64,000 bases of DNA, taken from positions 45,972 to 109,971 of the forward strand of contig JAFGJV010000027.1 of assembly GCA_016928955.1 (NCBI GenBank), written 5' to 3'. Positions 14,603 to 24,897 of the stretch are shown here, in pieces. The DNA comes from Spirochaetales bacterium. GTDB lineage: Bacteria > Spirochaetota > Spirochaetia > Treponematales > UBA12059. Below the pieces are notes generated by a model. That model searched no databases. It saw only the letters and a program-made list of their open reading frames with translations, and was not told where the DNA came from. The first letter of the stretch is position 1. Every line of letters begins with the position of its first letter. The translations under genes and the position numbers were made by a program.

Positions 14603-17600
14603 ATGCACCGATACAGCCACACCGTCCTTGAAGTCATCTTCAGCTCCTTTCCGGCCCGGCCGGCCACACGCGCCATGCCCAGGCTAGAATTCCACGTGCG
14701 CGCGGACGCGCGTACGGCCTACGGGCTGGATCCGGGCGCCTTCTCGGTAAGCGGCAACCTGGTGTTCGCGGATTTCTACGCCGCCCGCGCTTTTGCCGCC
14801 CGCCTGAACGAGCGCGTCAACCCGGCAGCCCATCCCGAGCGCGTGGTCAAGGCGGGCAGCGTCAACGCCATGGCCCTGATCGACGAGTTCACGCACGCCG
14901 TGCTGGACCTGTACCGCCAGACCGTGCGCCCGGACGCGCTGACTGTCGGCCTGGCCGCGGCCCAGGCGGCCATCGGCTCGGAACAGACGGACACGGCGCT
15001 GCTTGCCTTCCTGCGCGCCTTCCCGCCGGCCGCCGTCCAGGCCGGCTCGGCCACAGCCGAATCATGGCTGGACGGGCGCTCGGAAGGCGTGCCCAACCGG
15101 GAACTGGCGCTGGAGGAGCTGGTCCTTCTCCGCCTGGCCAACGAGAACCCAGCCTTCAAACCCTACGGCTTTTTGTTCGACGACGCGGACCTGAAGGCCG
15201 CCGCCCCCGTGGAGCCCGTCCTGGACGCCGCCGAGGCCGCTTTCAAACTCCTCCCGCGCTTCGGTCCGGACGACCAGGACCTGCCCACCCTCCTCCGCGC
15301 GCCCATGAAGGCCAGCCCCGACTCGCTGGCCGGCCAACTGGACTTCATGCGCCGCCGCTGGGGTCTCCTTTTGGGCGAGCGCATGCGCAAATTGCTCGGC
15401 GGCGTGGACATGCTGGCCGAGGAGAGCAAACCTCATTTCCCGGGCCCTGGCCCCGCGCGCGTCCTGTCCTACGAGAGCCTGGAAAAGGAATACGAGCGCT
15501 TCAGCGAGGACCGCGACTGGATGCCGCGCGTCGTCATGATAGCCAAGAGCACCCTGGTATGGCTGGACCAGCTGTCGCGCTGGTACGGACGCGACATACG
15601 GACCCTGGACGCCATACCGGACGAGGAACTGGACGCCCTGGCGTCCAGGGGCTTCAACGCCCTGTGGCTGATAGGCCTGTGGGAACGCAGCCAGGCATCC
15701 AGGCTTATCAAGGAGCTGTGCGGCAACCCTGAGGCCGCGCCCAGCGCCTATTCTCTGTACGACTACGAGATAGCCGGCGAGCTGGGCGGTTGGCCGGCCC
15801 TGGACAACCTGCGCCGCCGCGCCGAGTGGCGGGGCATACGCCTGGCCGCCGACATGGTCCCCAACCACACGGGCATGGACTCGGCGTGGGTCAGGGAGCG
15901 CCCGGACCTGTTCATACAGAGCGACCGCCCGCCCTTTCCCGGCTACTCCTTCAACGGCCGCAACCTGTCCGGCGACCCGTCCATAGGCCTGTGGCTGGAA
16001 GACCACTATTACGACCGCACCGACGCGGCCGTGGTGTTCAAGCGCGTGGATTTCCGGACGGGCGACACGCGCTACATATACCACGGCAACGACGGCACCA
16101 GCATGCCCTGGAACGACACGGCCCAGCTGGACTTCCTCAAGCCCGACGCCCGCGAGGCGGTGACCGAGCGCATCCTCCACGTGGCCCGGGCCTTTCCCAT
16201 CATCCGCTTTGACGCGGCCATGATCATGGCGCGCAAGCATTTCCGGCGCCTGTGGTACCCGGAGCCGGGCCACGGCGGCGACATAGCCAGCCGCGGCGAG
16301 TCGTCATTGCCGCCGGATGTCTTTGACCGCCATATGCCGGGCGAGTTCTGGCGCGACGTGGTGGACCGCTGCGCGGCGGAGGCCCCGGACACCCTCCTCC
16401 TGGCCGAGGCGTTCTGGATGATGGAAGGCTACTTTGTCCGCACCCTGGGCATGCACCGCGTGTACAACTCGGCCTTCATGAACATGCTCAAGAACCAGGA
16501 GAACAAAAAGTACCGCGACACCATCAAGAACACGCAGGAGTTCGACAAGGATATCCTCAAGCGCTTTGTCAACTTCATGAACAATCCCGACGAGGAGACG
16601 GCCGTGGCCCAGTTCGGCCGCGACGACCGCTACTTTGGCGTATGCACCCTGATGGCCACCCTGCCTGGCCTGCCCATGTTCGGGCACGGCCAGGTGGAAG
16701 GCTTCACCGAGAAATACGGCATGGAATACCGCCGCGCCTACCTGGACGAGCGCCCGGACCAGGGGCTCATAGCCAGGCACGAGCGAGAAATCTTCCCGCT
16801 CCTCAAGCGCCGCTACCTGTTCTCCGGCGTCGACCAGTTCCTCCTGTACGACCTGTACCGCCCGGACGGCTCGGTGGACGAGAACGTGTTCGCGTACTCA
16901 AACGGCGCGGGCGGCGAACGCGCCCTGGTGCTGTACAACAACGCCTACGAGCGCGCGGCAGGCACCCTGCACCGCAGCTGCCCCTTTGCGCGCAAGGAGC
17001 CGGACGGCCGGAAAACGCGCGTCGTCATGGACCTTGCTTCCGGCCTGGGCCTGTCCGGCCTGCCCGGCCGCTTCCTGGCCATGCGGGAACAGCGCTCGGG
17101 CCTGTGGTTCCTCCGCCGCTCCGCCGACGTTGCCGAGCGCGGCATGGTCGTCATGCTGGACGGTTTCCAGAGCCAGGCCTTCCTGGACATCCACGAGTTG
17201 GCCGACGACGAGCTGGGGGCGTGGGCCAAGCTGTGCGACCAGCTGGGCGGTTCCGGCGTGCCGGACCTTTCGGCCGCCCTGCAGGACGTGGTATTGGACA
17301 GGCTGTACGCCTCATGGAACGCGGCCTTTGGGCCCGCCTACCTGCGCACGGTCCTGGACGCCTTTGCCCCGCCGGACGCGGCGCCAAAAACCTCGGCCGC
17401 TGGCAAAGCCGGCAAGAAGGCCGTTACCCCGGACCTGGACGCCGTGAGCGCCTTTGCCCGCGACTCGGGGGCCTTTATGGCAGAGCTGGCCGGACGCTCG
17501 GCCACCGATGCCGGCCGCGCAGAGCGCGCGCTGGAGCTGGCCGCGGGCGCGTCGGCCACGCTGGCCGGACTCGCGTCGGCTGGCACAAGTAAGCCAGGCT

Positions 17601-18127
17601 CCTTGTTGGCCGCTCGCCTGCGTTCAGGCGCGGCCCCGGCCGCCGCCGCCCTGGGCGCCCTGTCCATACTGCCCGGCCTCCTGTCAGAGGACGCCGACTG
17701 GACGGACGCCCGCGCCCTGGCCGACGCCTGGGGCCTGGACCGCAAGCTCAGGGAAGCCATGCAGGCCGCCGGCGTGCCTGGCGACCACGCCTGGCTGTGC
17801 TCCGCCCTGGCCACAGCCGCCTTGGGCGCCTTGGGCTCGCTAGAAGGACTCAAAGCGACCGGCCTTGCCGGCCTTGCGGAAGCAGTCCTGTCCCAAGAGG
17901 AAGCGAGCCGCCTCCTTGGCGTCAATATCTGGGACGGCTCCCGGTGGTTCAACGCCGAGCGCTTTGCCCTGGCCGCTCCCGTTGCGCTGGCGGCGGCCAT
18001 ACTGGCCGGCAGGCTCAGCCCGAAACAGGCAGACAGCGCCCTGCGTGCCCTGGAGCGGGCGGCATCCGAGTCGGGCTGGAACCTGGACAGCTTCCTGTCC
18101 CTGCTCAAGGAAACGGACGCGCCGTGA
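14603..18127 (+). CDS. Large GH13 (alpha-amylase family) glycosidase
   Basis: A 1174-residue protein around a GH13 barrel. Region I is DMVPNHTGMDS near residue 416, the nucleophile region is IIRFDAAMIMARKHF near residue 535, and the acid/base region is LLAEAFWMMEGYF near residue 600; region IV is changed to NNPDEETAV near residue 655 instead of the usual NHD. A long N-terminal domain of about 350 residues and a C-terminal alpha-helical, Ala-rich domain from about residue 920 are not part of known amylases I recall. There is no signal peptide, so it acts in the cytoplasm, perhaps on a glucan or a sugar-containing metabolite. The ATG at 14603 follows GGGG by 7 nt. Its stop overlaps the start of the AddB gene (GTGA), which is odd company for a glycosidase. 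Confidence 0.85.
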   Translation: MHRYSHTVLEVIFSSFPARPATRAMPRLEFHVRADARTAYGLDPGAFSVSGNLVFADFYAARAFAARLNERVNPAAHPERVVKAGSVNAMALIDEFTHAVLDLYRQTVRPDALTVGLAAAQAAIGSEQTDTALLAFLRAFPPAAVQAGSATAESWLDGRSEGVPNRELALEELVLLRLANENPAFKPYGFLFDDADLKAAAPVEPVLDAAEAAFKLLPRFGPDDQDLPTLLRAPMKASPDSLAGQLDFMRRRWGLLLGERMRKLLGGVDMLAEESKPHFPGPGPARVLSYESLEKEYERFSEDRDWMPRVVMIAKSTLVWLDQLSRWYGRDIRTLDAIPDEELDALASRGFNALWLIGLWERSQASRLIKELCGNPEAAPSAYSLYDYEIAGELGGWPALDNLRRRAEWRGIRLAADMVPNHTGMDSAWVRERPDLFIQSDRPPFPGYSFNGRNLSGDPSIGLWLEDHYYDRTDAAVVFKRVDFRTGDTRYIYHGNDGTSMPWNDTAQLDFLKPDAREAVTERILHVARAFPIIRFDAAMIMARKHFRRLWYPEPGHGGDIASRGESSLPPDVFDRHMPGEFWRDVVDRCAAEAPDTLLLAEAFWMMEGYFVRTLGMHRVYNSAFMNMLKNQENKKYRDTIKNTQEFDKDILKRFVNFMNNPDEETAVAQFGRDDRYFGVCTLMATLPGLPMFGHGQVEGFTEKYGMEYRRAYLDERPDQGLIARHEREIFPLLKRRYLFSGVDQFLLYDLYRPDGSVDENVFAYSNGAGGERALVLYNNAYERAAGTLHRSCPFARKEPDGRKTRVVMDLASGLGLSGLPGRFLAMREQRSGLWFLRRSADVAERGMVVMLDGFQSQAFLDIHELADDELGAWAKLCDQLGGSGVPDLSAALQDVVLDRLYASWNAAFGPAYLRTVLDAFAPPDAAPKTSAAGKAGKKAVTPDLDAVSAFARDSGAFMAELAGRSATDAGRAERALELAAGASATLAGLASAGTSKPGSLLAARLRSGAAPAAAALGALSILPGLLSEDADWTDARALADAWGLDRKLREAMQAAGVPGDHAWLCSALATAALGALGSLEGLKATGLAGLAEAVLSQEEASRLLGVNIWDGSRWFNAERFALAAPVALAAAILAGRLSPKQADSALRALERAASESGWNLDSFLSLLKETDAP

Positions 18128-20853
18128 GCCCCTCCGACCGTGAGCCCACTGACCAGCTCGGTTCCATAATCGCGTCAGCCCTGGGCGACGCTCGCGTGCG
18201 CTTTGTCTTTCCCAGCGAGGTGGCCGCCCGCGACCGGCTGGAACGCGCCCTGGACCAGTCGGGCAGGCAGGCCCTGCCCCTGGCCCGTTTCCTGTCCTGG
18301 GACGCGTTCAAATCCCTGGCCTTTCCCGGACCGCCTGAAGGCATACCGTCGTCGGCGGCCGTGCGCCTGGTTTTTGCCCGGGCCATGCTGGCCGACAACG
18401 CGCGCGCGCCTTTTTTATCCGCCCTGGTACCCCGGGAGCATGCGGCCAGATCCCCCGGCTTTGCCGGTTTGGTCGCACGTGCCCTGCCGGCTCTGGCGGC
18501 CCTGCCCGACGGCCAGAGCCCCATGCTGGCGGACTGGAAACAGATCCGGCACCGGTACGCCGAGTTCCTTGCGGCCAAGGGCCTCTTTGAGCCAGGGTGG
18601 TACCCGCGCGCGGCCGTGGACCCGCCGGGCTCCTTCATCGTCTTCTACCCCGAGCTGACCACGGACTGGCCCGAGTATGAAAGCGCCGTTCGCGGCATGG
18701 CCAGGGTACGCGTGGTGGATAGCGACCCGGGCGGCGGCGATCCAGTACCGGCCGCCCGCTTTCCAACCCTGGTGGACGAACTCAGATCCGTGCTGAGGAC
18801 CATCATGGACGAGCTGTCGGCGGGAGCCGATCCGGCGTCCGTCATGATCAGCGTTGCCGGCCCGGACGGCGTGCTGCCCGTGCTCGAGCGCGAGGCGGCC
18901 GTGGCGGGGCTCAGGCTGGACGTCCGCGAAGCCAAGCCTTTGTCGGACAGCTCCGGCGGACGCCTCCTTGCCGACCTGGCGGCGCTGGCGTCCAACGGCT
19001 TTTCCTTCCACGCCGCCCGCCGCCTGCTCCTGGACGCGTCCAGGCCCTGGCAGGATCCGGCGGCCGCCCGCGCCCTGGTCGACCTGGGCATACGCAAGCA
19101 CATCCTGGCGACCCTGCCGGGCACGGACGTATGGGAAGCGTCCATGGGCGCAAAGGACGCGCGCGAGCGCTCGTTCTACAGAAGCCTGCGCTCGGCCGCC
19201 GGGAAAGTAGCGTCGGCCAAGACCTTTGCCCAGCTCCGCTCGGCCTTTGACTCGTTCCGCACGGCCTTTCTGGATGAGGAGTCCTGGTCACCCGCCCAAA
19301 ACGACGAAATAGCCCGTTGCGTGCGCGAGCTGGAAGGCCTGGATGAGGCCGCCCGCCTGGCTGGCCTGGATCCTGGACCCGGCGTGGTCGACGCCTTCCT
19401 GGACTACCTGGCCGACATCCGCTACCTGCCCGTGTCATCGGGCGGCGGCGTGGCCGTGTACCGCTATCCCGTGTGCGCTGGAGCCCTGCCAGACCTGCAT
19501 TTTGCCGTCAACCTGTCGCAGGACGCCGCCGCGTCGTCATACCGGCCCCTGTCCTTTCTCCGTGACGACGAGCGAGAGCGCGCGGGCGCCCGGGACCGCG
19601 ACCTGTCCGACGGATTGGTGCGCCTGCTGGCCCGTTCCGGAAAGCGCGTGTTCCTCAGCTGCTCTGAAGACGGCCCCGACGGCGTCCGGCCGGCCCACCA
19701 GGTCCTGCGCCCGCTTTCTCCGGGAGATCTGGGCTTCAAGACGGGCTTTGGCTCCTGGCCCCTGGACTCGGACGCGCTTCCCGGCCACACCGTGGAGCTG
19801 GCCCTGACCATACAGGCCACAAGCGCGGCGGCAGCCCTTGTCACCGTTTTCCCTGGGCCGGGCTCTGATTACGCCCAGGCCAGCGAGCACGAACCCGCGA
19901 GCCTGCCCCGCGATGCCGCCGCCCGCGTGATCGCGGCCCTGGCGGACGACCAGGGCCGCCCGCGCCTGTCGGACACCCTGATAGAGGAGCTGTCAGCCTG
20001 TCCCTTCCGCCGCCTGTTCAAACGCTGGCTCGGAGCCGAACCGGTGGCAACGGGCCTGTCCTTCATAGACGCCCTCATGACCGGCCAGCTCTATCACGAC
20101 ACCCTGGCTCGGCTCCTAGAGCCCCTGCGGGACCACAGCAGGACCATCGTTGCCGGCCAGGAAGCCGGCGAGACCGCCCGGCCTTCGGAAGCCGACCTGG
20201 CTGCCAGCCTTGAAACCGTGGTGCGCGACCTGGGACGTGATGCCGGCGTGGTGGCGGCCGCCCTGGTATCCGCCGTGGGCCCAGCCCTGCTCAGAGATCT
20301 GGTCCGCGCCCTGGACGATTTGCGGACGCTTCTGGACGGCATGGTGCCCGTCCTGGTGGAAGGCTCGCCGCCGGACGCTCCGCTGCCGGGGCTGGACGCC
20401 GTCCTGGCTGGGCGCCTGGACCTCATGGCTGGCCCGCCCGGCACCGACCCATTGGCGCCCGCCGGCCAACCCGTCGTCATCGTCGACTTCAAGAAAAACA
20501 AGCTGCCCACAGCCGCCGAACTGCATCCCGAGGACGGAGGGCCCGCAAAGCTCCAGATGCCCGCCTACGATTTTCTGGCCACGGAAGCGGGCTACGCGCC
20601 GGATTCCGGCTGGTATCTGTCCATAGAGGGCCGCGCGCGGAAAGACAGCGCCCTCTGCGCTTTTGGACCGGCCGCCAAGGCCCCTCCCGACCACCGCGAC
20701 CAACGCAGGCAGGACCTGCTGGACGCCTGCTCGAGGGTCCTGGCTATCCTGTCCGGGGGTCTTGTCTACGTGCCTGACGCCCGGGACAGGGAAGCGCTAT
20801 GTTCGGGCTGTACCCTGCGGCCGGTGTGCAGGGTACATTACACGGTGAGGTGA
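18124..20853 (+). CDS. addB: AddB-like PD-(D/E)XK nuclease subunit
   Basis: A 909-residue partner of AddA in double-strand break repair. The C-terminal nuclease has GRLDLMAG, VVIVDFKKNKLPTAAEL (the D-x-K active site) and LQMPAYDFLA, and the 4Fe-4S cysteines are visible as LSACPFRR near residue 624 and LCSGCTLRPVC at the end (C-x2-C-x5-C). The N-terminal inactive helicase region is poorly conserved; I do not see the Walker A motif found at the start of Bacillus AddB, so it is closer to the RexB-like forms. The GTG at 18124 overlaps the glycosidase stop by 4 nt. AddB with AddA processes broken ends to a 3' single strand for RecA. Confidence 0.83.
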   Translation: MSPSDREPTDQLGSIIASALGDARVRFVFPSEVAARDRLERALDQSGRQALPLARFLSWDAFKSLAFPGPPEGIPSSAAVRLVFARAMLADNARAPFLSALVPREHAARSPGFAGLVARALPALAALPDGQSPMLADWKQIRHRYAEFLAAKGLFEPGWYPRAAVDPPGSFIVFYPELTTDWPEYESAVRGMARVRVVDSDPGGGDPVPAARFPTLVDELRSVLRTIMDELSAGADPASVMISVAGPDGVLPVLEREAAVAGLRLDVREAKPLSDSSGGRLLADLAALASNGFSFHAARRLLLDASRPWQDPAAARALVDLGIRKHILATLPGTDVWEASMGAKDARERSFYRSLRSAAGKVASAKTFAQLRSAFDSFRTAFLDEESWSPAQNDEIARCVRELEGLDEAARLAGLDPGPGVVDAFLDYLADIRYLPVSSGGGVAVYRYPVCAGALPDLHFAVNLSQDAAASSYRPLSFLRDDERERAGARDRDLSDGLVRLLARSGKRVFLSCSEDGPDGVRPAHQVLRPLSPGDLGFKTGFGSWPLDSDALPGHTVELALTIQATSAAAALVTVFPGPGSDYAQASEHEPASLPRDAAARVIAALADDQGRPRLSDTLIEELSACPFRRLFKRWLGAEPVATGLSFIDALMTGQLYHDTLARLLEPLRDHSRTIVAGQEAGETARPSEADLAASLETVVRDLGRDAGVVAAALVSAVGPALLRDLVRALDDLRTLLDGMVPVLVEGSPPDAPLPGLDAVLAGRLDLMAGPPGTDPLAPAGQPVVIVDFKKNKLPTAAELHPEDGGPAKLQMPAYDFLATEAGYAPDSGWYLSIEGRARKDSALCAFGPAAKAPPDHRDQRRQDLLDACSRVLAILSGGLVYVPDARDREALCSGCTLRPVCRVHYTVR

Positions 20854-20855
20854 GC

Positions 20856-23800
20856 ATGGGCGAATGGCAACGACTACTGGACGGCCTTGATCCCCAGCGG
20901 CAGCTGCCGGCCGTGCGCGAGACGCGCAACGCAGTGGTGGCGGCGGGAGCCGGGTCGGGCAAGACCCGGGTCCTGTCCGTCCGCTACCTGGCCCTGGTAC
21001 GCGAGCGCGGTCTGGATCCCGAGCGCATCATATGCCTGACCTTTACCAACAAGGCGGCGGCGGAGATGCGGGAGCGCATCCACGCCATGCTGGCCGCCTG
21101 CGCCGAGGACGACCCGGCGTTCAGGCCGGCCCTGGCGTCCTTTCCGGCGTCCCGGGTGTCCACCCTGGACTCATTTTGCTCGGAAATAGCCCGGAACGGG
21201 GCGCCGCGCTGGGGCATAGCCCCGGACTTTGGCGTGGACGAGACGGCGGCGCGGGAAGCCACTGCGGAATTCACCGTCAACTGGCTGATGGCCTGCCGGA
21301 GCGACCCACTGGCGGCCGAATTCCTGGCGGCCAACGGCTTTGAGAACGCGGCCGAGGGTCTGGCCGCTCTGGCCTCCGCCCGGGGCGGCCTGTTCGGAGC
21401 CGTGGATTCAGGATTTGACGCCGATGCCCAGCTGGACGGCCTTTTGAACCTGGCGCGGGACCACCACGCCCTGCTCACGGACCTGCTCAAAGGCGGCCAG
21501 GACCTGGACCCCGGGACGGCTGCCGGAGGAAAGGCATGGATAGAGGCGGCGGCGCGCTTCCCTGACTGGCCAGACGACATCCAGGACCCGGCCGGCCTCA
21601 GGGCTTTGGGCGACGCCTGCGCGGCGGTAGCCGGGCTCAGGAAACCGTCGGGCAAGAGCCCCGCCGCCGGCTATTACAACGGCGTGACCGACCAGGTGCG
21701 CTCCTATGCCGACATTGTGCGCCTGGCCGCGGCCGTCCTGACCGGCGGCAGACAGGAACAGGCGCTGGCCTTTATACGCGGCTACATACGCGACGCTGCC
21801 GATGCCCGCGCCGCAAGCGGCATGCTCGGCTTTTCCGACGTGGCCTACCTTGCCCTGGCCACCCTGCGCGACGACCTGACCCTCAGGCACTGGTACGCGT
21901 CGCGCTTTGACGCCATCATGATAGACGAATTCCAGGACAACAACGTCCTCCAGAAGGACCTGTTGTACCTTTTGGCAGGCGATCCGCGCGCGAACCCGAG
22001 GGCCGGCGTCGTGCCCGGGCCGGAAGGGCTCCGCCCAGGCGTCCTCTTTTTTGTGGGCGACGAAAAGCAGAGCATATACGCCTTCAGGCAGGCAGACGTC
22101 AGGGTATTCCGCGGCCTTGAGGATGAGCTGTCCAGGGCCCCGGGCGGGCTCGGCCGCCACGACCTGAGCGTCAACTGGCGCTCGGAACCCGGCCTGATTG
22201 AGTTTTTCAACACGACCTTTGCGGCCGTGTTCCCGCCCTCGGGCGCCGATGCCAGGGACTATGAAGCCCGGTTTGAAGGTCTCCTTGCCGGTCCGCCCAC
22301 CTCCGGAGTGGAAGCCGTGGCCAGGTACTTGGAAATCCAGCCAGCCGGTGGCAACGACGGGTACCTGGGTGCCGATGAGACCCAGGCCCGGCGCATAGCC
22401 GTCCTGATCGGAGAGCTGGTGGATGGTGGCGTCCCCGTGGCCGGAAAGGACGGCTCGGGCAAGAATGCCCTGCCCTGCCGCCATGAGGACATAGCCATCC
22501 TGTTCCGGTCCAGCGCCAGCCAGAACGTGGTGGAGCGTCATCTGCGCCTGGCGGGCATACCCTATACCGCCGTTTCCACGGCCGGTCTGTACGCGGAATC
22601 CATCCTTGGAGACCTGTACTCCGTACTGCGCCTGTCCGCCTACCCGCACGACCGCCACGCTCTGGCGTGCGCCCTCCGGGGTCCCTTTGCCCGCCTGTCC
22701 GACGAGGGCACGGTGGCCGTGTTGGAATCAGGGGGCCTTGAGGCCACGGGAGCCGCCCTGACCGCGGACGACGGCTCCAGGCTGGGCGCCCTGGGCGCCA
22801 CCCTATCTGGCATAGCCGAGCGTGCTGACCGTGACAGCCTGGCCGGCATGGTGGCCTGGCTGTGGTACGAGCGCGGCTTGCGCTGGAACGTGCTTCGCGA
22901 GCCGGCAAACGCCGCCTTCCTGGACCACTTTAACTACGCGTGGGCCCTTGCCGCCGCCGCGGACCGCCGCGGGCTGCGCCTGGCCGACTTTGTGTCCGAG
23001 CTCGAGGAACGGATGGGCACCGTCGAGAAGCTGGTTGACGTGGCCGTGCCCCGGCCCGGAGCCCGGGGCGTGAACCTGATGACCGTGCACGCGTCCAAGG
23101 GGCTTGAGTTTCCGGTGGTAATCCTCCCGTCCCTGGAAAACTCAGGCAGGAATGACACCCAGGCGCCGGTCAACAGGGGCCGCCGCCTTGGCTGGTCCCT
23201 GCGCCTTGTGGACGACGCGGGATACAGCTCCAACCCGCTGGCGGATCTGGAGAAAAAGCTGGAGGCCCTGGAAAAAACCGGCGGGCAGAAGGTCATGACC
23301 GAACGTCTGGCTGAAACGGCCCGCCTCTTCTACGTGGCTTGCACACGGGCCACGTCCCGCCTGTACCTGTTCGGAAAGGCTCCCAGCCGGGAAGACAAGG
23401 ACGGCAACAGTTTCCGCGGCCTCCTCCTGCGCGCCTGGCCAAACCTTGCGGCCGCCACGGACAAGGAGCCCATCCCCGCCTGGACAAGGCCGAAAGGCGG
23501 CATCCTGGACAGGGACCTTGTGCCGCCCCTGTCGCTCAAGGACTATGCGGCCATCAAGCCCGCCGCCCGGGACTCGGGAGTACGCAGGGCCCGAGCAGTG
23601 GCCGACGCCCCCGTTATCCAAATGCCCGAGCGGCGAGCCCGGCTGGCCGTCACTGAGGCTGCCGCCTTGGTCCACGCCGGCCTTCCCTGGCAAGACGGAG
23701 CCCCCCTGGCGGCCGAAACGGAAATCCCGGGCACGCCGTCCCTCACGGACGCCCAGTTTGGCACGCTCTGCCACCTCTGGGTCCAGGCGGCCATCCAGAG

Positions 23801-24296
23801 GTCCGGCGCGCGGCCCGTCCTGCCTCCGGACCTGGCGGCTGCCGTGGGTCGCCTACCCGCGGCCTCCCGCGCAGCGCTCGAAAAGGAAGCGGAAACCCTG
23901 GCCTCGAACTTCCTGGCAACGGATCTCGGGCAGGCTGCCCTGAGCGCCGCGCGTCACCCTGACGCAGGCGCCCTGGCATCGGCCCCGGTGGTGTTTGCCG
24001 TGGAATATCCCTTTGTGTACCGAGCCCCGGGCCCCGTGTACCTGTCCGGCTCCATGGACCTGGTGTTTGGCGACGCCTCGGGCGTCACGGTGGTGGATTT
24101 CAAGACCGACAGGCACGAGGATCCGGCCGCGCACCGTTTCCAGCTGTCCGTGTACCGGGAATCCGCCCAGGACATCTTTGGCCGCCCGGCCTCGGCTCTG
24201 GTATACTACCTGCGGAGCGGGACCGCGGTGCCGGTGGAGGGGCCGCCGGATATGGGCGCCCTCAGCTCGTCGCTCGCGCGGACGCGGACTCTGTGA
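20856..24296 (+). CDS. addA: AddA-like UvrD-family helicase-nuclease
   Basis: A 1146-residue helicase-nuclease. AAGAGSGKTRVLSVRYLAL near residue 30 is Walker A, LTFTNKAAAEMRERI is motif Ia, MIDEFQDNNVLQ near residue 355 is motif II, VGDEKQSIYAFRQADVRVF is motif III, LMTVHASKGLEFPVVILP near residue 745 is motif V and RLFYVACTRATSRLYLFG is motif VI. The C-terminal RecB-like nuclease keeps GSMDLVFGD and VTVVDFKTDRHEDPAAHRF. The ATG at 20856 follows GAGGTGAGC and the AddB stop by 2 bp. Together with addB it makes the end-processing complex; no recC or recD is present here. Confidence 0.93.
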   Translation: MGEWQRLLDGLDPQRQLPAVRETRNAVVAAGAGSGKTRVLSVRYLALVRERGLDPERIICLTFTNKAAAEMRERIHAMLAACAEDDPAFRPALASFPASRVSTLDSFCSEIARNGAPRWGIAPDFGVDETAAREATAEFTVNWLMACRSDPLAAEFLAANGFENAAEGLAALASARGGLFGAVDSGFDADAQLDGLLNLARDHHALLTDLLKGGQDLDPGTAAGGKAWIEAAARFPDWPDDIQDPAGLRALGDACAAVAGLRKPSGKSPAAGYYNGVTDQVRSYADIVRLAAAVLTGGRQEQALAFIRGYIRDAADARAASGMLGFSDVAYLALATLRDDLTLRHWYASRFDAIMIDEFQDNNVLQKDLLYLLAGDPRANPRAGVVPGPEGLRPGVLFFVGDEKQSIYAFRQADVRVFRGLEDELSRAPGGLGRHDLSVNWRSEPGLIEFFNTTFAAVFPPSGADARDYEARFEGLLAGPPTSGVEAVARYLEIQPAGGNDGYLGADETQARRIAVLIGELVDGGVPVAGKDGSGKNALPCRHEDIAILFRSSASQNVVERHLRLAGIPYTAVSTAGLYAESILGDLYSVLRLSAYPHDRHALACALRGPFARLSDEGTVAVLESGGLEATGAALTADDGSRLGALGATLSGIAERADRDSLAGMVAWLWYERGLRWNVLREPANAAFLDHFNYAWALAAAADRRGLRLADFVSELEERMGTVEKLVDVAVPRPGARGVNLMTVHASKGLEFPVVILPSLENSGRNDTQAPVNRGRRLGWSLRLVDDAGYSSNPLADLEKKLEALEKTGGQKVMTERLAETARLFYVACTRATSRLYLFGKAPSREDKDGNSFRGLLLRAWPNLAAATDKEPIPAWTRPKGGILDRDLVPPLSLKDYAAIKPAARDSGVRRARAVADAPVIQMPERRARLAVTEAAALVHAGLPWQDGAPLAAETEIPGTPSLTDAQFGTLCHLWVQAAIQRSGARPVLPPDLAAAVGRLPAASRAALEKEAETLASNFLATDLGQAALSAARHPDAGALASAPVVFAVEYPFVYRAPGPVYLSGSMDLVFGDASGVTVVDFKTDRHEDPAAHRFQLSVYRESAQDIFGRPASALVYYLRSGTAVPVEGPPDMGALSSSLARTRTL

Positions 24297-24330
24297 TAAG
24301 GTACCCCGCTACGATGCTCAAGGAGGCCCG

Positions 24331-24897
24331 ATGAGCGATTTCCCCACGGACGCGGACACCCGCCGCGCCCCCGGATTCCTGTCCGTATTCTGGCTATTCT
24401 GCGCCATATCAGCCGTGACCATAGGCGGCGGTTACGTCATGGTACCTGTCATACAGCGCGCCGTGGAGCGCAAACGCTGGCTCAAGGAAGCCGATTTTTA
24501 CGACCTCTTTGCCATGGCCCAGAGCATACCCGGGCCGCTGGCCCTCAATTCGGCCACGTTGACAGGCTGGAAAATAGCCGGCTTGCCCGGTTTTATCGCC
24601 GCCACGCTGGGCATCCTGCTTCCGCCCTTCGCGGCCATCATACTGCTGGCGTCCATCATTAGCGCCGCTGGCGACCATCCGGCCCTCCGCGGCTTCCTGG
24701 ACGGCGCCTTTGCCGTGGTTCCCGGCCTGGTCGCCGCCCTTGCCTTCAACGTGATCCGCAAGCGCCAATGGACCGTCACGCGCGCCGTCATGACGCTGGC
24801 TGGCGCGGCCGCTTTGATCCTGGCCGGCACCTGGGCCGTGCCCGTGTTCTTTGGGGTGGTCGTTGTGGCCAGGCTCTTTGAGGGGGTCGGGCGATGA
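24331..24897 (+). CDS. Half-size chromate transporter (CHR family), subunit 1
   Basis: A 188-residue membrane protein of the short CHR family. FWLFCAISAVTIGGGYVMVP and PVIQRAVERKRWL near residues 15-45, AMAQSIPGPLALNSATLTGW and the GFIAATLGILLPPFA helix match the conserved half of chromate transporters, in which two half-length proteins pair to form the transporter. Function in exporting chromate is a family assignment; in anaerobes they may carry other oxyanions. The ATG at 24331 follows AAGGAGG by 4 nt. It overlaps the second half by 4 nt and lies 34 bp after addA. Confidence 0.87.
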   Translation: MSDFPTDADTRRAPGFLSVFWLFCAISAVTIGGGYVMVPVIQRAVERKRWLKEADFYDLFAMAQSIPGPLALNSATLTGWKIAGLPGFIAATLGILLPPFAAIILLASIISAAGDHPALRGFLDGAFAVVPGLVAALAFNVIRKRQWTVTRAVMTLAGAAALILAGTWAVPVFFGVVVVARLFEGVGR

